Shown here: positions 40,403-50,461 of the stretch, piece after piece
How positions within the stretch are numbered: the first letter of the stretch is position 1
Layout of the letters: each line of letters opens with the position of its first letter
NCBI RefSeq assembly: GCF_013128195.2
Contig: NZ_CP053452.2
Coordinates: 7,378,001-7,442,000, forward strand
DNA length: 64,000 nucleotides
Direction: 5' to 3'
From: Frigoriglobus tundricola
Lineage (GTDB): Bacteria; Planctomycetota; Planctomycetia; Gemmatales; Gemmataceae
The notes under the pieces: generated by a model
Database searches by the model: none
What the model was told of the DNA's origin: nothing
What the model saw: the letters and a program-made list of their open reading frames with translations, nothing else
Program-made: the position numbers and the translations under genes

Positions 40403-40866
40403 GTTGCCTTTTTGGTAAGAGTGAGGGCTCGTCCGGTTGCATTTCCGTGAACTCGAATCGACAGGTGCGGAACGAACTGCCGGGCGGGCGGGTCCGGGGT
40501 GGGGCGCCCGTGACAGCGGCACCGAAGGACGCGAGTCGGCTCACCACGAATCGGGACGCACGCGGGCAGAATCGAACGCAGACCGATGCGGCCCCGGAGA
40601 AAAGTAACAATGGAGGTTCGGGAAGCGCGTCGGAACCGATTCGGGGGCGGGGACGTTTTAGTGCGGGTGGAAGCAGAGTCGAAAGAAGAACGAGTGAAGA
40701 GTAGGGTCTTCGAGCGATCGTCGGCCTCCGCACGAACCGCGCAACGAGCACTGTCAATCCGAGCCTGCGGCGGGTGCCCGCTCTTCTGCAAATCTTCACG
40801 CGGGCCATCGAGCGGGCAAATATACCATTCCCCGAACAACGTGAGATCTGGGGAGCGAGACCGCGA
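40403..40866. other. Divergent intergenic region
   Basis: About 460 bases between the leucine-rich-repeat gene and the first TMTC-like gene must contain both promoters. Open readings exist but are rich in Arg, Gly and Ser and have no domain. Confidence 0.5.
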
Positions 40867-43149
40867 ATGTCCGGACGTGCGGAACGCCTTGATCGCCCGG
40901 GACCGGTGGAGCGGTACGGTTGGGCACTCGTCGTCGCGGCCGGGCTCCTGGCGTATTCGAATTGCTTCGAGGGCCAACTGTACCTGGACGACGACAACGT
41001 CATCACATCGGCTACGAATCAGGTCGCTCAACCGGACGCGCTCGTTCCGCACCCGTTCGCCCAGCGGTGGGTCGGGACCTGGTCGTTCGTGGCCGGGGCG
41101 GCCGCGTTCGGGACGTCGCTGTCCGCCTTCCACGCGGTCAACCTCGGCATCCATCTACTGGCCGGCGTGTTCCTGAGGGCGATCGTTGCCCGCACACTGT
41201 CGCACCCGCGATTCGGCCACCGGTTCGCGGGCCGGGCCGGGTGGCTGGCGACGGCCGTGGCCGTACTCTGGGTCGTTCACCCGCTCACGACCCAAGCGGT
41301 CACGTACCTGTGCCAGCGGTACGAGTCCCAGATGGGCTTGTTCGTATTGATCTCGATCTGGGGCGGGATCCGGGGGGCGGGGGCGACGCACGGGCGGTTC
41401 TGGTGGTACGCGCTCTCCGTTGCGGCGGCCAACGCCGCCACGGCCAGCAAAGAGCCGGCGATCGTTCTTCCGTTCGTCCTCTTCGTCTACGACCGGCTCT
41501 TTCTCGCCGGGTCGTGGCGGGGGGCGGTCCGCAGGTGGCCGCTGTACTTCTGCCTCCTAGCGAGCCAGGCGCCGGGCGTCGTCGCCGCCCTGGAGGCCGT
41601 GTCGCCGCCGCCGGTGCCGGTCGCGGAACGAGTCGATTCGGCCGGTCCCGAGGGGGGCACCCCGTACGTGTCGGCGGGTTTTTCGGCGACGGGTGTGACG
41701 GCGTGGGCGTACCTGCGTTCGCAGCCGGGCGTGATCCTGCACTACCTGCGGCTGTCGGTGGTGCCGTGGCCGCTGGTGCTGGACTACGCGTGGCCGGTGG
41801 CGACGGGGTGGTGGTCGATCTGGCCCCCGGGCGCGGTGGTGGTGGGGCTGTTGGGGGTGACCATGTGGGGCGTGGTGCGGGGCGCCGGGTGGAGCGTGCT
41901 GGGGGTCTGGTTCTTCGGGTTCCTGGCGGTCACGTCCTCGTTCGTACCGATCGCCGACCTGGCGTTCGAGCACCGGATGTACCTTCCGCTGGCGGCGGTG
42001 GTGGCGGGTGTGGTGCTGCTGGGGGACCGGGTGCTCGACGGGATCTCCGCTCGCACCGGGTGGCAGACGGGGCGGATCGGAGCTGTGGCGCTGATCGGCG
42101 CCGCGGGCGCCCTGGCGGCGCTGACCGCGGCCCGGAACGAGGACTACCGGGATCCGGTCCGCATGCACCAGCAGATGCTCGGCGTGGCGCCCGGGAACGG
42201 CCGCGCGTGGTTCAACCTGGGCATCGCGTACCTCCGGCAGGACCGGTCCGAGGAAGCGGTCGGGGCGTTCCGCGAGGGGTTCCAGTATCCGAGCGATGTA
42301 ACCCGTGATGCCCAACGCGTGATCTTCGAGTACTACGGCAAGGCACTCGGGGATACCGGGGACCTGGAGGGCGCGATCGCCGCGTACCGCCAAGCGGTCG
42401 CCCTCGGCTGCGACGCCCCGGTCGTTCACAATCAGTTGGGCCAGTTGCTGACACGGGTCGGGCGGGGTGAAGAGGCCGAGGTCGAGCTGCGGACCGCGGC
42501 CCGGCGGCAGCCCGAGAAGCCCAACGGGTCCCACAACCTGGCGGTGCTGCGGATGCACCAGGGGCGGCCGGCGGAAGCGGTCCCGCTGTTCGAGGCCGCG
42601 CTCCAACGCGACCCGCAGTTCCTCCCGGCGGTGCTCGGGCTGGCGCACGCGCTGTTCGAGTCGGGGCGCCCGGCCGAGGCCCGGCAGGTCTTCGCGGCGG
42701 CCCGGCGGGTCTCCCCGGACTGGGTCCAGAAGCCGATCGATCTCTCCTGGCGGATGTGTACGCACGGGGACCCCCGCGCGCGGTACCCTGCGGAGGGGCT
42801 GCGCCTCGCCCGCTTGGCGGCGGCCGGGATCGGGGACAACGATCCCGGAGTGCTCGACGTCCTCGCGGCGGCGCTGGCCGCGAACGGCCGGTTCGAGGAG
42901 GCGGAGCGCACCGCCGGGCGCGCCGTCCGGATCGCCCGGGCCGGCGGGCACGGCGCTGGCCAACGAAATCGAGCAGCGGCGCGTCCTGTACGGGCACGGA
43001 CAGGCGTACCACGAGCCGGCCCCGGCGTCCCGTTGACGCCCGGACCGGGAGCCGATTCGAATGACGGTCGGGTGCGTCGGTCCTCGAACAACACGGGCGC
43101 TGCGGGGGGCGGAGAATGGGCGGGTGGCTCGATCGGCGGGGCTGGGTGA
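40867..43149 (+). CDS. TMTC-like membrane protein with TPR tail, copy 1 (C terminus frameshifted)
   Basis: The roughly 760-residue protein has a multi-pass N-terminal half in the style of TMTC/PMT-like GT-C proteins: GLLAYSNCFEGQLYLDDDNVIT after helix 1, HAVNLGIHLLAGVFL, HPLTTQAVTYLCQRYESQMGLFVL, SKEPAIVLPFVLFVYDRLFLAGSW, HYLRLSVVPWPLVLDYAW. The C-terminal half has TPRs (from about residue 430). Compared with copy 2, two bases are missing near 42950, so the original end (ALANEIEQRRVLYGHGQAYHEPAPASR, stop 43034-43036) is out of frame. The reading runs on to 43149, 34 bases into copy 2. Probable role: O-mannosylation-type transfer or envelope scaffold. Confidence 0.8.
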   Translation: MSGRAERLDRPGPVERYGWALVVAAGLLAYSNCFEGQLYLDDDNVITSATNQVAQPDALVPHPFAQRWVGTWSFVAGAAAFGTSLSAFHAVNLGIHLLAGVFLRAIVARTLSHPRFGHRFAGRAGWLATAVAVLWVVHPLTTQAVTYLCQRYESQMGLFVLISIWGGIRGAGATHGRFWWYALSVAAANAATASKEPAIVLPFVLFVYDRLFLAGSWRGAVRRWPLYFCLLASQAPGVVAALEAVSPPPVPVAERVDSAGPEGGTPYVSAGFSATGVTAWAYLRSQPGVILHYLRLSVVPWPLVLDYAWPVATGWWSIWPPGAVVVGLLGVTMWGVVRGAGWSVLGVWFFGFLAVTSSFVPIADLAFEHRMYLPLAAVVAGVVLLGDRVLDGISARTGWQTGRIGAVALIGAAGALAALTAARNEDYRDPVRMHQQMLGVAPGNGRAWFNLGIAYLRQDRSEEAVGAFREGFQYPSDVTRDAQRVIFEYYGKALGDTGDLEGAIAAYRQAVALGCDAPVVHNQLGQLLTRVGRGEEAEVELRTAARRQPEKPNGSHNLAVLRMHQGRPAEAVPLFEAALQRDPQFLPAVLGLAHALFESGRPAEARQVFAAARRVSPDWVQKPIDLSWRMCTHGDPRARYPAEGLRLARLAAAGIGDNDPGVLDVLAAALAANGRFEEAERTAGRAVRIARAGGHGAGQRNRAAARPVRARTGVPRAGPGVPLTPGPGADSNDGRVRRSSNNTGAAGGGEWAGGSIGGAG
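41668..42075 (+). repeat. Homogenised block, copy A
   Basis: These 408 bases match 43908-44315 with about a dozen substitutions and no indel (constant offset 2,240). The flanking parts of the two genes are far more diverged. The block encodes GFSATGVTAWAYLRSQPG through the last membrane helices. Confidence 0.9.
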
Positions 43150-45497
43150 TCGTTGCGGCAGCCGGGCTGGTGGCGTATTCCAACTGCTATCAGGGCCAGC
43201 CCTTCCTCGACGACTTCCGCGTCCTCGGTGACCTCGCGACCGAGGCCGTAGGGCCGGACGGGTGGGTCCCGCGCCTGCTGGACCGGCGCTGGCTGGGGAA
43301 CTGGTCGTTCGTGATCGGGTTCGTCGCGTTCGGCGACGGCCTCCCCGCCGTCCACGCGGTGAACGTCGCGGTTCACATTGCGGCCGCGATTGTCCTCTGG
43401 GCCCTGGTCGTCCGGACCCTGCGTCTGCCGGTCTTCCGCGGCCGGTTCGCCGACCGCGCCGGGGGCCTTGCGACCGCCGTGGCAGCGCTCTGGGTGGTCC
43501 ACCCGTTGACCACCTCGGCGGTCACCTACCTGACCCAGCGGTACGAGTCGCAAATGGGTCTGTTCGTCCTGGTCGCGGTGTGGTGCGTCCTCCGCGGGGC
43601 GACCGCGACTTACGGGCGGGTCGGGTGGTACGCGGCGGCTGTGGCGTCCGCCTACGCGGCGTCGGTGACCAAGGAACCCGCGGTCGTCGTCCCCGCGGTG
43701 GTCGCGGTGTACGACCGGCTGTTCCTCGCCGGGTCGTGGCGGGCCGTCGTTCGCGAGCGGTGGCCGGTCCATTTGGGCCTGCTCGCGGTACAGGCGGTCT
43801 TCCTTCCGTTTGCACTCTCGACCCGGGGCGCGCCGCCCCCGACGGCACCGGAGGCGGCCCCGCTCGTTTCGGGCTCGGAGGGGACGGGCCGGCCCGACGC
43901 GGCGGTCGTGTCGGCGGGCTTTTCGGCGACGGGTGTGACGGCGTGGGCGTACCTGCGTTCGCAGCCGGGCGTGATCCTGCACTACCTGCGGTTGTCGGTG
44001 GTGCCGCGGCCGCTGGTGCTGGACTACGCGTGGCCGGTGGCGACGGGGTGGTGGTCGATCTGGCCCCCGGGCGCGGTGGTGGTGGGGCTGTTGGGGGTGA
44101 CCATGTGGGGCGTGGTGCGGGGCGCCGGGTGGAGCGTGCTGGGGGTCTGGTTCTTCGGGTTCCTGGCGGTCACGTCCTCGTTCGTACCGATCATCGACCT
44201 GGCGTTCGAGCACCGGATGTACCTTCCGCTGGCGGCGGTGGTGGCGGGTGTGGTGCTGCTGGGGGATTGGGTGCTCGATGGGGTCGCCGCTTGCACCGGG
44301 TGGCAGACGGGGCGGTTGAAGTTCGGTGCCCTCGGCGCCGCTGTTCTCGTCCTCACGGCGCTGACATATGCCCGCAACGAGGATTACCATGACGAGGTCC
44401 GGATGTATCAGAAGACGCTGGAATCGGTGCCCGATAATGATCGGGTGTGGAACAATTTGGGCGCCGCGCATCTCGTGAGGGGACGGGACAACGAAGCGGC
44501 CGCGGCGTTCCGCGAAGCGACCCGGCACCCGAGTCCACTCAAGCCCTTTATCCACGATCTGGCCTGGCGTAACTGGCTCACAGTTCTGGAACGCAGCCGG
44601 CGCGAGGAGCTGGTTTTGGCGCTGACCGAGTACGTCGCCGAGGAGCCGGAGGACCTGAGCCGCCGCTTCAAGCTGGCGCAAGCTCGGGTCGAATCGCGGG
44701 ACGCCGCCGGGGCAGTCGCGGAATACCGGGCGGCGATCGGGACCGCGACCCGGACCGGCACCCCGCTCCGGGACCCGATGGTGTTCGCGCACTACGCGCA
44801 AGCGCTGAGCGACTCCGGCGACCCCGAGGCGGCGCTCGCGGCGGCCGGCCGCGCCCTGGACCTCCGGCCCGACCTTCCGGCCGCCCACAACCGGATGGGG
44901 CAGGACCTGATGCGGCTCGGCCGGTACGCGGAGGCGGACCCGCACTTCCGGACCGCGGCCGAGCGGCAACCGCAGGCGCCCAACGGTCCCCAGAACCTGG
45001 CGGTACTTCGGATGTACCAGGGCAGACCGGCGGAAGCGGTCCCGATGTTCCGGGAGGCGCTCCGGCGGGACCAGAAATCCGTTCCGGCCCTACTCGGTCT
45101 GGCCCACGCGCTCGGCGAATCGGGTCAGCCGGTCGAGGCCCGTCGGGCGTTCGGGGCGGCGGGGCAACTGGCCCCAGACTGGCCCCAGAAGACGGTCGAA
45201 CGCGCCTGGCGCATGTCCACGCACGGGGACCCCCGCGCGCGGTACGCGGCGGAGGGCCTGCGGCTGGCCCGTCAAGTTGTCGCGGGGGTCGGGGACCGGG
45301 ACCCGGGGGCGCTCGACACGCTAGCGGCGGCGCTGGCCGAGAACGGCCAGTTCGAGGGAGCGGAACGGACCGCACGGCAGGCCGTAGAAATCGCTCGTGC
45401 CGACGGGCACATCGAACTGGCGAACGAAATCGAGGGGCGACGTGCCCTGTACGCGCGCCGGCAGCCGTACCGGCAGCCCGAGCCCGCATCTCGCTGA
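43116..45497 (+). CDS. TMTC-like membrane protein with TPR tail, copy 2
   Basis: The 793-residue paralogue of the preceding gene has the same architecture: YSNCYQGQPFLDDFRVL after helix 1, HAVNVAVHIAAAIVLW, HPLTTSAVTYLTQRYESQMGLFVLV, TKEPAVVVPAVVAVYDRLFLAGSW, HYLRLSVVPRPLVLDYAW. TPRs follow from about residue 430 (VWNNLGAAHLVRGRDNEAAAAFREA, PAAHNRMGQDLMRLGRYAEADPHFRTA, PNGPQNLAVLRMYQGRPAEAVPMFREAL). The first-loop acidic motif is LDDF instead of LDDDN, which may matter for catalysis. Its start is preceded by GGGGGGCGGAGA, inside the frameshifted tail of copy 1, so the genes are probably co-transcribed. Residues about 265-400 are almost identical to copy 1. Confidence 0.83.
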   Translation: MGGWLDRRGWVIVAAAGLVAYSNCYQGQPFLDDFRVLGDLATEAVGPDGWVPRLLDRRWLGNWSFVIGFVAFGDGLPAVHAVNVAVHIAAAIVLWALVVRTLRLPVFRGRFADRAGGLATAVAALWVVHPLTTSAVTYLTQRYESQMGLFVLVAVWCVLRGATATYGRVGWYAAAVASAYAASVTKEPAVVVPAVVAVYDRLFLAGSWRAVVRERWPVHLGLLAVQAVFLPFALSTRGAPPPTAPEAAPLVSGSEGTGRPDAAVVSAGFSATGVTAWAYLRSQPGVILHYLRLSVVPRPLVLDYAWPVATGWWSIWPPGAVVVGLLGVTMWGVVRGAGWSVLGVWFFGFLAVTSSFVPIIDLAFEHRMYLPLAAVVAGVVLLGDWVLDGVAACTGWQTGRLKFGALGAAVLVLTALTYARNEDYHDEVRMYQKTLESVPDNDRVWNNLGAAHLVRGRDNEAAAAFREATRHPSPLKPFIHDLAWRNWLTVLERSRREELVLALTEYVAEEPEDLSRRFKLAQARVESRDAAGAVAEYRAAIGTATRTGTPLRDPMVFAHYAQALSDSGDPEAALAAAGRALDLRPDLPAAHNRMGQDLMRLGRYAEADPHFRTAAERQPQAPNGPQNLAVLRMYQGRPAEAVPMFREALRRDQKSVPALLGLAHALGESGQPVEARRAFGAAGQLAPDWPQKTVERAWRMSTHGDPRARYAAEGLRLARQVVAGVGDRDPGALDTLAAALAENGQFEGAERTARQAVEIARADGHIELANEIEGRRALYARRQPYRQPEPASR
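43908..44315 (+). repeat. Homogenised block, copy B
   Basis: This is the partner of 41668-42075. Differences are scattered single substitutions, several at third codon positions. The block's valine and leucine codons lean to GTG and CTG, unlike the GTC/CTC-leaning flanks in both genes. Confidence 0.9.
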
Positions 45498-45892
45498 GGA
45501 CGGTCCGGTCGCCCCGTTTCCCGTTCGCTCCCCGCCAATCGGTAGAGCTTCTCACGGGCCGGGGGCGGGGCGCGGGACAGATGGCTCATCTCTTTCGCCC
45601 TTTCCTGAAGGCAGTCGGGGGCTCGGTTTCGGTTCGGGCCGCTTCGTACTGAGCGATCGGCCGTGGCTACGCACGAAGATTGAGCGGGCGCCAGGTGCCG
45701 GCAAGCCCGGTGAACGTGCGAACCTTTCCTGTGATGCGTTCGTTGGTGACCGGGCGGTCTGCGCGGCTGTGACTGTGTGAAAAATACGAGCAACTCGCGG
45801 GGATGGGGTGTGGATTGAGAAGTCGATAACTTGGGTCTTGGAACTTCTCGCGACACCAGGTACCGTTTCCACACCCACCCGGAGACCCCCCA
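45498..45892. other. Intergenic, no supported gene
   Basis: About 395 bases between copy 2 and the secreted hydrolase. No domain-bearing reading is visible. A more AT-rich patch at 45775-45850 (TGTGTGAAAAATACG, GAAGTCGATAACTTGG) is the likely promoter area of the hydrolase, without a clear hexamer pair. Confidence 0.5.
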
Positions 45893-47902
45893 ATGCGCTC
45901 GCTCGTTCCCGTCTCCCTTCTGGCCGCGCTCGCCGCACTGGTTGCGGCCCCGCCCGCCACCACGACGGGCCAGGACAAAAAAAACGATGTGAAAGAGCCG
46001 TCGGCGTTCGACCCGCCCAAGGTGACGAAGCCGAGCGAGGAGGCGCTGTCACAGATCAAAGAAAAAACGGAGCACCTGCGGAAAGTGGTCGCGGGGCTCG
46101 CGGGAAAGGTGCCCGACGATGTGGTGATCGAGATCGCGGTGTTTCTGAAAGCCGCCGAGCAGGTCGTTCGTCTCGGGGAGTGGTACGGACCGGACAGCGG
46201 CAAAGGGGTGCTGGCGGCCCTGGACGAGGGGCTCGCGCGCGCGAAACAGCTGGACGGCGTCCGGCCCGCGTGGCGCGACGCACCGGGGAAGTGGGTCGTC
46301 CGCGCGTACCGGTCCGAAATCGACGGCTCGGTCCAGCCCTACGCGGTCCTCTTGCCCCGCGCCTACGGTAAGGACCCGAAGCGCAAGTGGCGGCTCGACA
46401 TCGTCCTCCACGGGCGCGACCCGGCCCTCACCGAGGCCCGGTTCCTCGCCACGCACGCGGGGGCCGCGCCGGAGGAGCTGGGGTACGTTCAACTCGACGT
46501 GTACGGGCGCGGGAACAACGCGTACCGCTGGGCGGGGGAGACCGACGTGTTCGAGGCGCGCGACGCGTTCACGCGGGCGGCGCCGGACACCATCGACCGC
46601 AACCGGATCGTGCTCCGCGGGTTCTCGATGGGCGGGGCCGGGACGTGGCACATCGGGCTCCACCACCCGAGCGAGTTCTGCGTCATCGGCCCCGGCGCCG
46701 GGTTCACCGCGACCCACGGGTACGTCGGGAACCTGCCCAAAGAACTGCCGCCGCACCAGGAAAAGTGCTTGCGGATCTACGACGCGGTGGACTACGCCGA
46801 GAACGCCTTCGGGGTGCCCGTTGTGGCGTACAGCGGCGAGAACGACCCGCAGAAACGGGCCACGGACAATATCGAACGGGCGCTCAAGTCTTTCAAAGAG
46901 CCGGTCCGGTTCACCGCCCTCGTCGCGCCGGGCGTGGGCCACCAGATGCCGAAGGAGTGGCGGGACCGGGCGGAGGGCGAGTACAAGAAGTACGCCGAGC
47001 CGGGCCGCACCACGGACCCGGCCCGCGTGCGGTTCGTCACGTACACGCCCCAGTACGCTACGTGCAACTGGGTGACCGTTCGCGCACTGGACGAGACCTA
47101 CACCCGGGCCGTTATCGATGCGGAGTACACGAACAAGACCTTTGTCGTGAAGACGAGCAACGTCCGGCGGTTCGACCTCAAGGACCACCCCGGCGCGTTC
47201 GTGGTTTCGGAGGTCACAATCGACGGCACGAAGGTGCGCTGTTTGCGAACGGCCGACCAGACGGCGTTCGAGAAGCGGGGCGGAACGTGGGGGGCGGTGC
47301 GGCTCGCGGACGCGCTCTCGACCCGGTTCAGTCCCGACAAACGCGGCGGCCTTCAGGGGCCGATCGACGACGCGTTCCGGTCGTCGTTCCGGGTCGTGCG
47401 GGCGGCTCGCGAGGGGTACTCGCCGGCTGTGGACACGTACGCCGCGGCCGCCGTGGATCAGTTCTCGGCCGTTTGGGACCGCCACTTCCGCGGGGCGCTC
47501 CCGTTCGCCGCGACCGTGAAGGACGTTCCGCGCTACCCGCGGTGCAACGTCGTGTTGTTCGGCGATCCGCGGAGCAACACGGTGCTCGGGCAAGTCATCG
47601 ACAAGATCCCGGTCACGTGGACACCGGACCGCCTCGTGATGAACGGGGTCGAGTACGACGCCCGGACGCACGTTCCGGTATTCATCTACCCGAACCCACT
47701 CGACAACGCTTCATACGTCGTGGTCAACAGCGGGCACACGTTCAAGGAGGCGGACCTGAAGGGCACTAACGCACTACTGTATCCGCGGCTGGGGGACTGG
47801 GCCGTTATCAAGCTGGCGCCCGGCGATAAGGACCCGACCGCGGGTGAAGTCGTCGCCGCCGGGATCTTCGACGAAAACTGGCAGTTCACCAAGAAGAAGT
47901 GA
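45893..47902 (+). CDS. Secreted alpha/beta hydrolase, prolyl-oligopeptidase/esterase-like
   Basis: The 669-residue protein has a signal peptide (SLLAALAALVAAPPATTTG) and a helical N-terminal region (about 30-130). An alpha/beta hydrolase domain follows: YAVLLPRAYGKDPKRKWRLDIVLHGRDP (about 148-175), nucleophile elbow GFSMGGAGTWHIG (about 242-254, Ser about 244), an acid in YSGENDPQ and a His in APGVGHQMP (about 345-353). The C-terminal 280 residues (RVRFVTYTPQYATCNWVTVRALD onward) form a beta-rich domain found with such hydrolases in planctomycetes and are a possible sugar-binding module. The gene stands alone. The substrate is unknown; peptide or ester cleavage outside the cytoplasm is likely. 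Confidence 0.82.
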   Translation: MRSLVPVSLLAALAALVAAPPATTTGQDKKNDVKEPSAFDPPKVTKPSEEALSQIKEKTEHLRKVVAGLAGKVPDDVVIEIAVFLKAAEQVVRLGEWYGPDSGKGVLAALDEGLARAKQLDGVRPAWRDAPGKWVVRAYRSEIDGSVQPYAVLLPRAYGKDPKRKWRLDIVLHGRDPALTEARFLATHAGAAPEELGYVQLDVYGRGNNAYRWAGETDVFEARDAFTRAAPDTIDRNRIVLRGFSMGGAGTWHIGLHHPSEFCVIGPGAGFTATHGYVGNLPKELPPHQEKCLRIYDAVDYAENAFGVPVVAYSGENDPQKRATDNIERALKSFKEPVRFTALVAPGVGHQMPKEWRDRAEGEYKKYAEPGRTTDPARVRFVTYTPQYATCNWVTVRALDETYTRAVIDAEYTNKTFVVKTSNVRRFDLKDHPGAFVVSEVTIDGTKVRCLRTADQTAFEKRGGTWGAVRLADALSTRFSPDKRGGLQGPIDDAFRSSFRVVRAAREGYSPAVDTYAAAAVDQFSAVWDRHFRGALPFAATVKDVPRYPRCNVVLFGDPRSNTVLGQVIDKIPVTWTPDRLVMNGVEYDARTHVPVFIYPNPLDNASYVVVNSGHTFKEADLKGTNALLYPRLGDWAVIKLAPGDKDPTAGEVVAAGIFDENWQFTKKK

Positions 47903-48146
47903 CGCCCGCGTCCGGCCCTCTCCGGTCACTTGGCCCGGGGCGCGTCGCTCGTGATAAGGAGTCGTGACGGCATGGAGTTGTCTCGATTTCGAGTGCGCGG
48001 CAAAGGGTGTGACGAGAGGGGACACCCTTTTGCCTCACGGCGCGGTTGAAGGCCACGTATCAACTGTGTCGAAGCCTGGTCCGGCTGGTTTGCCCCTTTA
48101 CCGTCCGGCACCGTGAAATTGGGTCGGTCCGCCGCCGGCTGTGGCG

Positions 48147-49892
48147 TCACATTTCGACGAAACCGTCCTCGTTACCGTGTGCCGCGTGGTGCCCGTTCGC
48201 CGACACGCCGACGAGGTCTAGTGACGGGACGGGGCGCGCGGGCTTGACCGCCTTGACCGGCTTGGACGGCTTGGCCGCGGGCCGGGCCACCGGTTTGGCC
48301 GGCCGCGGCGCGGGAGCGGCCGGCCGGGCCGGTTCGTCCGCGGACCCGTCGTCCAGTTTGAACCGGGCGACCAGGCCCCGCAACTGGTCCGCCTGGCCCG
48401 TCAGGCCCTGCGCCGTACCGCTCAGCTCCTCCGTCTGCGCCGCGTTCGCCTGCGTCACCTGGTCCATCTGCGCCACCGCCTTCGACACCTGCTCCACCCC
48501 CGCCGCCTGCTCCTTCGAAGCCGCCGCGATCTCCGTCACGATGTCCGCCGCACGCTTCACCGCCGACACGATCTCCGCCAGCGACTGGCCCGACTGGTTC
48601 ACCAGCTCCGAGCCGCCCTCCACCTTCCGCAGCGAGTCCTGGATCAGACCCTTGATCTCCTTCGCCGACGCCGCCGCGCGCTGCGCCAGCGAACGCACCT
48701 CCGCCGCCACCACCGCGAACCCCCGGCCCTGGTCCCCCGCACGCGCCGCCTCCACCGCCGCGTTCAGCGCCAACAGGTTCGTCTGGAACGCGATCTCGTC
48801 GATCGTCGTGATGATGTCCGCGATCCGCTTGGACGACTGGTTGATCCCACTCATCGCCGTCACCGCCTGCGTCACCACCTTGCCACCCTTCTCCGCCGCG
48901 TCCCGCGCCCCCTCCGCCAGCTGACGCGCCTGCTGCGCGTTGTCCGCGTTCTGCCGCACCGCGCTCGTCATCTCCTCCAGGCTGCTCGCGCACTCCTCCA
49001 GGCTCGACGCCTGCTCCTGGGCCCCGCTGCTGATCTCCTCGCTCGCCGCCGCCAGCTGCGTGCTCGCCTCCGCCACCGCCCCCGACGACGCACGCACCTC
49101 ACGCATCGCCGAGCCCATCTTGTCCAGCGCCGCGTTCAGCGCCTCCGCCATCTTCCGCACCTCGTCGGTGGATTCGACTTCGACGCGCTGGCTCAAATCC
49201 CCCGCGGCCACGCTTTGCAGCACCAGCATCGTCCGGTTGAGTGGGCGCGCGACGAGCCGGGCCGTGAACCAGCCCAAAAAGACGGCCAGTACGGAAACCC
49301 CGATCGTGGCCAGGATGATCGTCGACCGCGTGCCCGCCGCGTTTTCCATCGTCCGGGCGGTGGCCTGTTCGGCGGACGCGGACTTGGCGTTGATAAACAC
49401 GGACAAGCTCGCGTCAACGTTTTTTGTCCAGGTGGCGAGCGCGTCGATCGCGCCAATCGCCTCGTCATTTTTTTGGGCGATGGTCAGCCGCACGGCCTCC
49501 TTGGCGCCCCTCTGGTACTCGGTGAAGTCCCGTTTCACCGCGGCCAGTGCGGCCCGGTCCTCGTCCGTCGAGCTCGTTTCCTCCATCTTTTCCAGGAAGG
49601 TCAGAAAGGCCACGGTTTGTTCATCGACCTGTGCCGCGAACCGCTGCTTATCGGCCGGGGCTTTGACGAGGACCGTGTGCCGGACGACCCGGCCCAGGCG
49701 GGCGAACGCGGTGGCCGCCTCGCGGGCCGCGCCGCGGCTCGCCAGGTCGCGCTCCATTAAGGTCTTAATGGTGTCGCTGGTTCTGGCGGTTCCCGCGGCG
49801 CCCAGGTAGCCGATCCCGGCCATCAAACCGGACGTCAGGAGGAATGCGAGCATCAGCTTCGTTGTGATGCTGCGATTCAGATACCACGACAT
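48147..49892 (-). CDS. Methyl-accepting chemotaxis protein
   Basis: The 581-residue receptor has transmembrane segment 1 ([25 protein letters not shown]), a four-helix-bundle ligand domain (about 32-190), transmembrane segment 2 ([20 protein letters not shown]), HAMP ([44 protein letters not shown]) and a signalling domain. The conserved hairpin tip reads [38 protein letters not shown]. An Ala/Pro/Lys linker and GNEDGFVEM end the chain, without the NWETF-type CheR tether. No che genes are in the window, so it is an orphan receptor. The signalling part has unusually C-heavy codon choice compared with its own N terminus. Confidence 0.93.
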   Translation of the reverse strand: MSWYLNRSITTKLMLAFLLTSGLMAGIGYLGAAGTARTSDTIKTLMERDLASRGAAREAATAFARLGRVVRHTVLVKAPADKQRFAAQVDEQTVAFLTFLEKMEETSSTDEDRAALAAVKRDFTEYQRGAKEAVRLTIAQKNDEAIGAIDALATWTKNVDASLSVFINAKSASAEQATARTMENAAGTRSTIILATIGVSVLAVFLGWFTARLVARPLNRTMLVLQSVAAGDLSQRVEVESTDEVRKMAEALNAALDKMGSAMREVRASSGAVAEASTQLAAASEEISSGAQEQASSLEECASSLEEMTSAVRQNADNAQQARQLAEGARDAAEKGGKVVTQAVTAMSGINQSSKRIADIITTIDEIAFQTNLLALNAAVEAARAGDQGRGFAVVAAEVRSLAQRAAASAKEIKGLIQDSLRKVEGGSELVNQSGQSLAEIVSAVKRAADIVTEIAAASKEQAAGVEQVSKAVAQMDQVTQANAAQTEELSGTAQGLTGQADQLRGLVARFKLDDGSADEPARPAAPAPRPAKPVARPAAKPSKPVKAVKPARPVPSLDLVGVSANGHHAAHGNEDGFVEM

Positions 49893-50461
49893 TGTCGACG
49901 ATCTCTCATTTGGAGTTGGTGGAATGAGATGAATGGCTCATCGTTCAGTTTGGAGAAAAGTTGCCCTCGGTATCTGATTTTTCTTCTCAGCAGGAACACG
50001 AAATGAAATGGCTTCTGCGTGAAGTCAATATTCGGATTGATGATGAATTCGGCCGTCTCATTGCATCTTCCTTCCCCTTAACCTGTGTGCATGACGCGCC
50101 TTCTCACGGGGGCATGCACGGCCCGCTTTCACACGCGCCGTCGGGGTAAGAAACGCACCAGGTGCCTTTGGCCGAGGCTTGTGTTGATGAATGTGGTGGT
50201 GCACCGTGCGCGGTGAAGTGTCGCAACCGAGAGGGGAACGGCGGCGCACGACGAGCCGTCGCGTCACCTTGCGCACGGGGGCGGGTCGTTCGCGCTCGCG
50301 CCGCCACCGGTCCGCTCCGGATAGGCGCACCACAGGTGGTGTACCGTTCGACGGGTCCGTCCGCCGCGGTAGTCAGCACGGGGGCGCTGTGAGCCGGGAA
50401 CCTTCTCGGCCTGTGCCCTGAGACCGCCCGCACCGACCTAAAGCGGGAACCGCGGTCAGCC
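49893..50461. other. Intergenic, no supported gene
   Basis: The first 200 bases (about 49900-50100) are AT-rich and probably carry the promoter of the minus-strand chemotaxis receptor. The rest up to the IS630 element is GC-rich without a recognisable gene. Confidence 0.5.

Noticed and set aside
42432-44969. 845-residue minus-strand reading across both TMTC-like genes
   Set aside because: It repeats the same peptide because the plus-strand block is duplicated. There is no domain or start signal.
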